The translations under genes and the position numbers were made by a program. The notes under the pieces are model-generated. The model was not told the DNA's origin. It made no database searches and saw only the letters and a list, made by a program, of their open reading frames with translations. A DNA stretch of 64,000 bases from Catenibacillus sp964565805 (GTDB taxonomy: Bacteria > Bacillota > Clostridia > Lachnospirales > Lachnospiraceae), in assembly GCA_964565805.1 (NCBI GenBank), contig CAZMGH010000002.1, forward strand, positions 1 through 64,000, written 5' to 3'. Of this stretch, positions 59,801 through 64,000 are shown in pieces (the first letter of the stretch is position 1; every line of letters begins with the position of its first letter).

Positions 59801-60192
59801 ATCCGGTGACCCAGGGCGCTACATCTATTTGGGAGCGGTGGGATTCCTTTACCCGGGAAAAAGGTTTTGGAGGAAATAACTCTATGAACTCCTTTAACCA
59901 TTATTCCCTCGGCGCTGTGTGCGAATGGCTGTATATGTATGTCCTTGGTATTTTAAGAGATGAGGATCAGCCGGGATATAAACATTTTACCGCACAGCCT
60001 CAGGTCGGACCGTGGGAAAAGGCGGACGGGTTCTTTGAAACCCCATACGGCGTCATTAAGGCCGGATGGGAGAAAACAGATAGAGGCTGCATATACCATC
60101 TGACTGTTCCTGCGAACACTACTGCCACAGTGATCCTGCCGGATGGACAGACCTTTAACGTAGGCAGCGGAGATCATACGTATATGCTATAA
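56845..60192 (+). CDS. GH78 alpha-L-rhamnosidase
   Basis: Removes terminal alpha-L-rhamnose from plant glycosides and pectin-type glycans. I choose the ATG at 56845 (1115 residues), preceded by GGGAGG. Order: N-terminal Fn3-like domain (DLKTEYMESPLGLDCPRPRF SW), a long insert of about 240 residues with concanavalin-like strands, the alpha-L-rhamnosidase N-domain, the (alpha/alpha)6 barrel with PTDCPQRNERMGWDGDTEVF (acidic catalytic region) and the C-terminal beta-sandwich ending in an ice-cream-cone-like HLTVPANTTATVILP. The family average is about 900 residues, so this one is long. No signal peptide. Confidence 0.93.
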   Translation: MSFQIYDLKTEYMESPLGLDCPRPRFSWKMKSDEKDACQTGYQIIVGTSEGTGDMWDSGRIDSDDSNGIYYAGRTLEACTKYYWTVQVWNGQDQCVTAQGQTFETGLMDSSVQAWEGAKWIGAPYCTLSPDVRGIFGVETEFILDPESTRAGVVIGANDRRISGENYFRFDIDVSAIPAKLSIYRVGIAKEDRADAPLATVDVVNFDSLDHEPVITAANRYEPHKLYLEVTGNCVYTYVDDIRVDAEHRKLPWGAEVVAPRQINPLGNNDVNTYPRLNHIGFYMPAGQKAYFSYLKVKNLRKPGACVFAEDAEHGIDPGCTGKTGSIFSGALSDGDLCVEEYKGKKVYGVKAGDRDIMVCGDPAHTSIPMLRTCFKVCDKPVKAARLYVTARGIYDCRVNGWEVTETWFNPGETQYDRHIMYQTYNIDSMVHPGENVLGAILASGWWSDAQTFVLGNYNYYGDRESLLGKIVISYEDGARDVYVTDTDHWKYSPDGPYEYAGFFHGEHYNAITAKAYESFACPDYDDASWMAPVEIAPVAIGKEDVQGQGPMTWPTVNMQETKIIGQVGGGVYAVGQIQAQSVAEIEPGVYIYDMGCNSAGVPKLKLYGKKGDKAVIRFAEILYPDLPEYEGRTGTLMVENLRDADCTDIYTFAGDPDGEEYMPRFTFRGYRYIEIRGVLKMPELSDVCTVQLSSIKEMTGAVKTSEPMINQFIENVRRSQLANFISVPTDCPQRNERMGWDGDTEVFSRTASFNSDVRLFYYRYLQAMRDLQVDGKYPDIAPVGGGFGGYTYESAGLIVTWEVYQQYGDVQVIRDNYKAMKAFMDYSARINVDGKLTGGVMTLGDWLSPDETNLDLICYAFYGYNARIMSKMAAAIGETEDAKAYADLYEELKAYWNNRFVDPETMKTADDTQCSYALPLAYGMVDEKYIQAFGNHLADKTRRVDYTVTTGFFGTAPLNPMLTVTGHKEDAYKLMAQTKCPSWLYPVTQGATSIWERWDSFTREKGFGGNNSMNSFNHYSLGAVCEWLYMYVLGILRDEDQPGYKHFTAQPQVGPWEKADGFFETPYGVIKAGWEKTDRGCIYHLTVPANTTATVILPDGQTFNVGSGDHTYML

Positions 60193-60266
60193 GAAAAGAT
60201 CAGAACAAGCGTCAAAAAATCATTCGGACTGCCCTTGAGCAGGCGTTGGGCGCTGGCCGCAGTAAA

Positions 60267-60282
60267 GACGCGGGAACGCGTC
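60267..60282 (+). other. Short GC-rich hairpin
   Basis: GACGCG-GGAA-CGCGTC, a perfect 6-bp stem with a GNRA tetraloop, in the 3' region after the rhamnosidase. Confidence 0.5.
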
Positions 60283-60303
60283 AGCACGAAGCGATCCGCG
60301 CAT

Positions 60304-60335
60304 CATGGGGCTGTCGGGAAATAGACAGCCCCATG
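60304..60335. terminator. Bidirectional terminator-like hairpin
   Basis: CATGGGGCTGTC-GGGAAATA-GACAGCCCCATG, a perfect 12-bp stem between the converging rhamnosidase and rqcH genes. The T run follows only after seven bases (TATTTTT), so it may be a weaker terminator. Confidence 0.6.
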
Positions 60336-60341
60336 GACATG

Positions 60342-62090
60342 CTATTTTTCCTCCCCTGCCTGAATCCCGTCAATATTCGGTGACGCGAGCATAGAGTAGT
60401 TCGTATGATAAATGACAAAGCCCGGCTTTGCGCCGCTGACTTTTTTTACATGCTTTTTCTGAATGTAATCCACTTCAACTTTGTCTGCGTTCCGGCCCTG
60501 AGAGTAGTAGGCGGCCAGACGGGCGGCTTCTTCAAAAGTTTCATCTGGCAGCGCTTCGTTATTGCTTCTAACGATCACATGGGAGCCGGGGATTCCTTTG
60601 GCGTGGAACCACCAGTCATTTCCTGCGGCAAACTTAAAGGTCAGTTCTTCATTCTGAAAATTGTTTTTTCCAACATAAATATCATAGCCGTCAGAGGATA
60701 CATAGTGGAACGGGCGGCTTTTTGTCTGGCGCCGTGCTCCCTTTTGAGAGCCGTGGCGGCGGATATAGCCATATTCTGTCAGCTCTTCTTTGATCTGAGC
60801 CAGGTCTTCTTCATACAGGGCAATATCCAGGGACGTCTGGATGGATTCCAGATGCTCGATTTCCTCCTTTGTTTCCACAAGGAGCCCGGTCAGAGCATCG
60901 CTGGTACGCTTCAGCTTATTATACCGGTCAAAATACCGTACAGCGTTATCCTTGGCAGAAAGCTGGGGATCTAAAGGAATGGTGATTTCTTCATTGGTAT
61001 AGTAGTTAAGGCAGGTGAGAGACTTGGCCTCCGGCTCCAGGTTATAGCCGTAGGTGTTGATCAGCTCACCGTAGATTTTGTACTTATCTTTTTTTTCCGT
61101 GTCCGCCATTTGCTTTTGCTGGAGCTGGTATTTTTTCCTGCTCCGGTCCAGGGCAGTGGTGACGATCCGCCGCAGATCTGAGGATTTCTGGCGGATCCGG
61201 GTGATGGTATTTTTCATGGCGTAAAAATTTTCCAAAAGCCGGGACATGGTGGGAAATTCCCGGATTTCCAAAGAACCGTAGCAGGTAAGGGGAACACAGG
61301 AAAATTCCACCGGCTCGCCATTCCGATAAACGATTGTAGGGGTAAAGCGGTTGGAGCGGATCAGATCCATAAAAGCTTCAAAGCCCTGATAAAGGATCTC
61401 CTTTTCTTCTAAGGTCAGGCTGTCTGTGCTTTTGTCCCCGTCAATGCCGCTGCGGAAGCAGATTTCAGCGGCGGCAATAGGACTTATCCCTGTCAGGGAG
61501 ATGTAGACCGCTTTGCTTAAGGGGGCTGGCCGTGTCAGGACAAAATCAAAAAATTCCTCCCGGGTGACCGTAAGGGGATTTTTCTTTTCCACCGTTTTTG
61601 GAATAAAGTATGTCCGCCCTGGCAAAACCTCCCGAACGGAGCTGACGTTTAAGGAAATATGTTTAATACTGTCAATAATGGCGCCGTCAGGCTGGGTGAA
61701 AATAATATTGCTGTGCTTGCCCATAAGCTCCACAATAAGATACTTAATACATGTATCCCCCATGTCGTCCAGATGCTCGATCTCAAAGCGGAGGATACGC
61801 TCCATCTCCGGCTGGACAATGTCCTGAATCTTTCCCCCGGACAAATGCTTGCGCAGGAGCATGCAAAAGTTAGGGGCAGTCATAGGATTTGTTTTTGATT
61901 CTTCTGTAAGATATACCAGCGGAAGGGAAGCGCTGGCAGATATAAGAAGCCGGTAATTGGTCCGATTGTTTTTTATTGTCAGGATCAGCTCGTCCCTCTC
62001 CGGTTGATAAATTTTATTTATACGGCCACCTGCAAGGGCCTCTTTAAGCTCATGGGCCAAACTTGCAACGACCAGTCCGTCAAATGCCAT
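60342..62090 (-). CDS. rqcH: Ribosome quality control protein RqcH (NFACT family)
   Basis: Binds stalled 50S subunits and adds C-terminal Ala tails that mark truncated peptides for proteolysis. I choose the internal Met (62090, 582 residues) with GGAG eight bases upstream; an earlier ATG at 62111 exists. The NFACT-N domain begins AFDGLVVASLAHELKE; helix-hairpin-helix and coiled-coil regions follow (about 180-420), and the NFACT-R domain closes with DIYVGKNNFQNEELTF and WWFHAKGIPGSHVIVRS. Older annotations call it fibronectin-binding protein A. Confidence 0.92.
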   Translation of the reverse strand: MAFDGLVVASLAHELKEALAGGRINKIYQPERDELILTIKNNRTNYRLLISASASLPLVYLTEESKTNPMTAPNFCMLLRKHLSGGKIQDIVQPEMERILRFEIEHLDDMGDTCIKYLIVELMGKHSNIIFTQPDGAIIDSIKHISLNVSSVREVLPGRTYFIPKTVEKKNPLTVTREEFFDFVLTRPAPLSKAVYISLTGISPIAAAEICFRSGIDGDKSTDSLTLEEKEILYQGFEAFMDLIRSNRFTPTIVYRNGEPVEFSCVPLTCYGSLEIREFPTMSRLLENFYAMKNTITRIRQKSSDLRRIVTTALDRSRKKYQLQQKQMADTEKKDKYKIYGELINTYGYNLEPEAKSLTCLNYYTNEEITIPLDPQLSAKDNAVRYFDRYNKLKRTSDALTGLLVETKEEIEHLESIQTSLDIALYEEDLAQIKEELTEYGYIRRHGSQKGARRQTKSRPFHYVSSDGYDIYVGKNNFQNEELTFKFAAGNDWWFHAKGIPGSHVIVRSNNEALPDETFEEAARLAAYYSQGRNADKVEVDYIQKKHVKKVSGAKPGFVIYHTNYSMLASPNIDGIQAGEEK

Positions 62091-62118
62091 AGTTAAAACT
62101 CCTTTGATCATATTTAGA

Positions 62119-62159
62119 CGTAATCATGTTACTTGTTTAAGCGTAACCCTGTTACTTGT
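62119..62159. repeat. 23-bp period tandem repeat upstream of rqcH
   Basis: CGTAATCATGTTACTTGT (62119-62136) and CGTAACCCTGTTACTTGT (62142-62159) match at 16 of 18 positions with a five-base spacer. Confidence 0.75.
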
Positions 62160-62251
62160 CATGGAATGTCCGGCCACATCTTTACAATCATTCAGATGGC
62201 CAAACAATCACACACATCCATAAGTCTACCAGAAAAAAAGCGAATTGTCCA

Positions 62252-62280
62252 TTGACTGGTAAACTAAATTCATTTATAAT
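62252..62280 (+). promoter_or_regulatory. yicC operon promoter
   Basis: TTGACT (62252-62257) and TATAAT (62275-62280) with a 17-base spacer, about 105 bases before the yicC ATG. Confidence 0.85.
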
Positions 62281-62384
62281 ATTTCAGATAAGTCTCCTTT
62301 TTTGCCTTCGAGGCAGGGCCGCGGGACTGGGATTCCTTAAGGCCGGAGCACTTCAAAAGAAAATAGAGAGATGCAGGTGACCCG

Positions 62385-63263
62385 ATGATAAAGAGTATGA
62401 CCGGCTTCGGCCGGTGTGAGCAGACGGAGGCAAACCGCAAGATCGTCGTAGAGATGAAAGCGGTAAATCACCGGTATTGTGATATTAATGTAAAGCTGCC
62501 CAAAAAGCTTAGTTTTTTTGAATCTGCCGTGCGCGCCCTGATGAAAAAATATATCCAGCGGGGCAAGGTGGATGTGTACATCACCTATGAAGATTATACA
62601 GAGCATAATGTATACTTAAAGTATAATAAAGAGCTGGCCAGGGAATATTTGGACTATTTAATAGCCATGAGCGCAGAGTTTGGCATTGAGGATGATGTGA
62701 CTGTGACCCGTCTGTCCCAATATCCGGAGGTGTTTACCTTGGAAGAGCAGAGCCTGGATGAGGAGGAACTGTGGAAGCTTCTGGAAAAGGCTGTGTCTGT
62801 GGCTTGTGAGCGGTTTGTACAGACACGTATTGATGAAGGCAGCCGTTTAAAGGCAGACCTTTTATCAAAGCTGGATGGAATGTTGGAGAATGTGGCCTTT
62901 ATTGAGGAGCGTTCACCTCAGATCGTGGCTGAGTATCAGCAAAAGCTTCGGGGCAAAGTGGAAGAGCTTTTAGGGGATAACACGGTAGATGAAGCGAGGA
63001 TCCTTACAGAAGTGACGATTTTTGCAGATAAGATCTGTGTGGATGAAGAACTGGTCCGCTTAAAGAGCCATATTGAAAATATGAAGGAAACATTGGAAGC
63101 CGGAGGAAGCGTTGGACGGAAACTGGATTTTATTGCCCAGGAGATGAACCGGGAGGCAAATACTACCTTATCCAAGTCTAACGACCTGACCCTTTCCAAT
63201 TGTGCCATTGATTTAAAGACTGAGATTGAGAAAGTCCGGGAACAGGTACAAAATATTGAATAA
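62385..63263 (+). CDS. yicC: YicC-family endoribonuclease
   Basis: A 292-residue member of the YicC/YloC family. The N-terminal half has KSMTGFGRCE and VEMKAVNHRYCDINVKLPKK, and the C-terminal half has the conserved GRKLDFIAQEMNREANTTLS and LKTEIEKVREQVQNIE. E. coli YicC is a hexameric RNase involved in small-RNA turnover. It heads the widely conserved yicC-remA-gmk-(rpoZ) cluster. Confidence 0.95.
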   Translation: MIKSMTGFGRCEQTEANRKIVVEMKAVNHRYCDINVKLPKKLSFFESAVRALMKKYIQRGKVDVYITYEDYTEHNVYLKYNKELAREYLDYLIAMSAEFGIEDDVTVTRLSQYPEVFTLEEQSLDEEELWKLLEKAVSVACERFVQTRIDEGSRLKADLLSKLDGMLENVAFIEERSPQIVAEYQQKLRGKVEELLGDNTVDEARILTEVTIFADKICVDEELVRLKSHIENMKETLEAGGSVGRKLDFIAQEMNREANTTLSKSNDLTLSNCAIDLKTEIEKVREQVQNIE

Positions 63264-63278
63264 CATGGAGGCTCCCTT

Positions 63279-63530
63279 ATGGTTGGATTTGTAAATATCG
63301 GTTTTGGAAATATTGTCAGCGCTGAAAGGATCGTGGCCATGATCAGCCCGGATTCGGCGCCGATTAAGCGGCTGGTGCAAAACGCCAAGGATACAGGCAT
63401 GGCCATTGATGCCACACAGGGCCGCCGCACGCGGGCAGTGCTTGTCATGGATGACGGACATATCCTTTTATCCGCCCTTTTGCCTGAAACCATATCAAGC
63501 CGTTGGGAGGCTCATAGCAGTGATGCTTAA
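63279..63530 (+). CDS. remA: Extracellular matrix regulator RemA
   Basis: An 83-residue DUF370 protein: MVGFVNIGFGNIVSAERIVA, SAPIKRLVQNAKDTGMAIDA and GRRTRAVLVMDDGHILLSAL are typical. In Bacillus RemA is a DNA-binding activator of matrix and osmoprotection genes that forms octameric rings. It lies 15 bases after yicC and just upstream of gmk, as in most Firmicutes. Confidence 0.95.
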   Translation: MVGFVNIGFGNIVSAERIVAMISPDSAPIKRLVQNAKDTGMAIDATQGRRTRAVLVMDDGHILLSALLPETISSRWEAHSSDA

Positions 63531-63631
63531 GTTCTGGTCGCGACGCTGCGTCGGCTGGAACTTTGAGCGACGCGTCTGCGGTATCACACAGGTCCGGATA
63601 TTTTCCGGGAGAGAGGAAAGTAGATGAGAGC

Positions 63632-64000
63632 ATGAAAAAACAGGGGATTTTGACCATTATATCCGGATTTTCTGGTGTGGGCAAGGGAACCATCGTATCC
63701 CGGCTGCTGGAAAAGTACCCGAATGATTACTGCCTGTCCATTTCAGCCACAACACGGCCCCCAAGAGAAGGGGAAAAAGACGGGGTAAATTATTTCTTTG
63801 TAAGCAAACCGGATTTTGAAAAAATGATCCGGGAAAACCTTTTGCTGGAATATGCTCAGTATGTGGACAATTATTACGGCACCCCAAAGGATTTTGTGTT
63901 AGATCAGCTTGCCAAGGGGGTCCATGTGATCCTGGAGATCGAGATGCAGGGGGCAAAAAAGATCAAGGCTCAGTATCCCCAGACACTGATGATCTTTGTG
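63632..64000 (+). CDS. gmk: Guanylate kinase (partial, runs off the window)
   Basis: The first 123 codons of guanylate kinase (GMP + ATP to GDP + ADP). The ATG at 63632 opens MKKQGILTIISGFSGVGKGT with the P-loop, then SISATTRPPREGEKDGVNYF and ILEIEMQGAKKIK. The P-loop reads GFSGVGKGT, which matches the family rule. GAGAGGAAAG precedes the ATG at a workable distance; an ATG at 63624 stops at once. The stretch 63531-63631 is G+C-rich with short palindromes. Confidence 0.95.
   Translation, partial: MKKQGILTIISGFSGVGKGTIVSRLLEKYPNDYCLSISATTRPPREGEKDGVNYFFVSKPDFEKMIRENLLLEYAQYVDNYYGTPKDFVLDQLAKGVHVILEIEMQGAKKIKAQYPQTLMIFV

Noticed and set aside
62119..62159. Start of a CRISPR array
   Set aside because: Two 18-mers with a five-base spacer only; too short and no cas genes nearby.

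Overview
This window looks like a chromosome segment from a spore-forming, low-to-mid G+C anaerobic Firmicute of the Lachnospiraceae type. The basis is the gene order cysS-mrnC-rlmB-sigH and yicC-remA-gmk, a clostridial-type pyruvate phosphate dikinase, a spo0H-like sigma factor, CIRCE-controlled groESL, strong AGGAGG ribosome sites, and many two-component/ABC peptide-resistance modules. Species cannot be read from the sequence. A run of exactly 100 N (36045-36144) is a scaffold gap, so adjacency across it is not proven.

Regions. 1-3444: translation/RNA operon (cysS, mrnC, rlmB, sigH). 3445-5284: a degraded group II intron tail, a secreted ComEC-like metallo-hydrolase on the minus strand, and a solitary tRNA-Thr with its own promoter and terminator. 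5285-10707: GNAT acetyltransferase, glnS, the groES-groEL operon and a small membrane protein. 10708-22851: housekeeping genes guaB, a cell-wall amidase, an M16C peptidase, era-recO, a lipoprotein, glyS and ppdK. 22852-23386: apparent scraps of a mobile element. 23387-28671: a short-chain dehydrogenase and sbcDC. 28690-33188: a response regulator, an antimicrobial-peptide type ABC exporter, a histidine kinase and a LysR regulator. 33396-35983: an Old Yellow Enzyme/2-enoate reductase and an HxlR regulator. 36176-43342: a Lon-like AAA+ ATPase without protease domain, a LysR regulator and a second, BceAB-RS type resistance module, with the 3' end of a group II intron directly after its kinase gene.

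43667-51341 (mostly minus strand): a duplicated-domain lipoprotein, a broken C-type-lectin gene, an OB-fold-like lipoprotein with a structured leader, and a complete sugar ABC transporter operon with its ATPase included. 51696-53540: an Rrf2 regulator followed by an O-acetylhomoserine sulfhydrylase gene with a consensus promoter. 53696-60192: an IS5-type transposase scrap, then plant-glycan genes (GH127 beta-L-arabinofuranosidase, a free-standing pyruvate-kinase C-terminal domain, a GH78 alpha-L-rhamnosidase). 60342-64000: rqcH (minus), then yicC, remA and the start of gmk.

Functionally the window mixes core translation and nucleotide functions with gut-type accessory functions: glycan debranching with sugar uptake, two separate peptide-antibiotic sensing/export modules, and redox conversion by a flavoenzyme. 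Accessory stretches carry small decayed mobile elements (two group II intron tails, one IS5 scrap, one unidentified element). I found no CRISPR array, rRNA, prophage or intact insertion sequence. The strongest unusual items are the structured leader of the OB-fold lipoprotein, the membrane-anchored solute-binding protein, the protease-less Lon-like ATPase with an altered Walker B motif, and the internally deleted lectin pseudogene.
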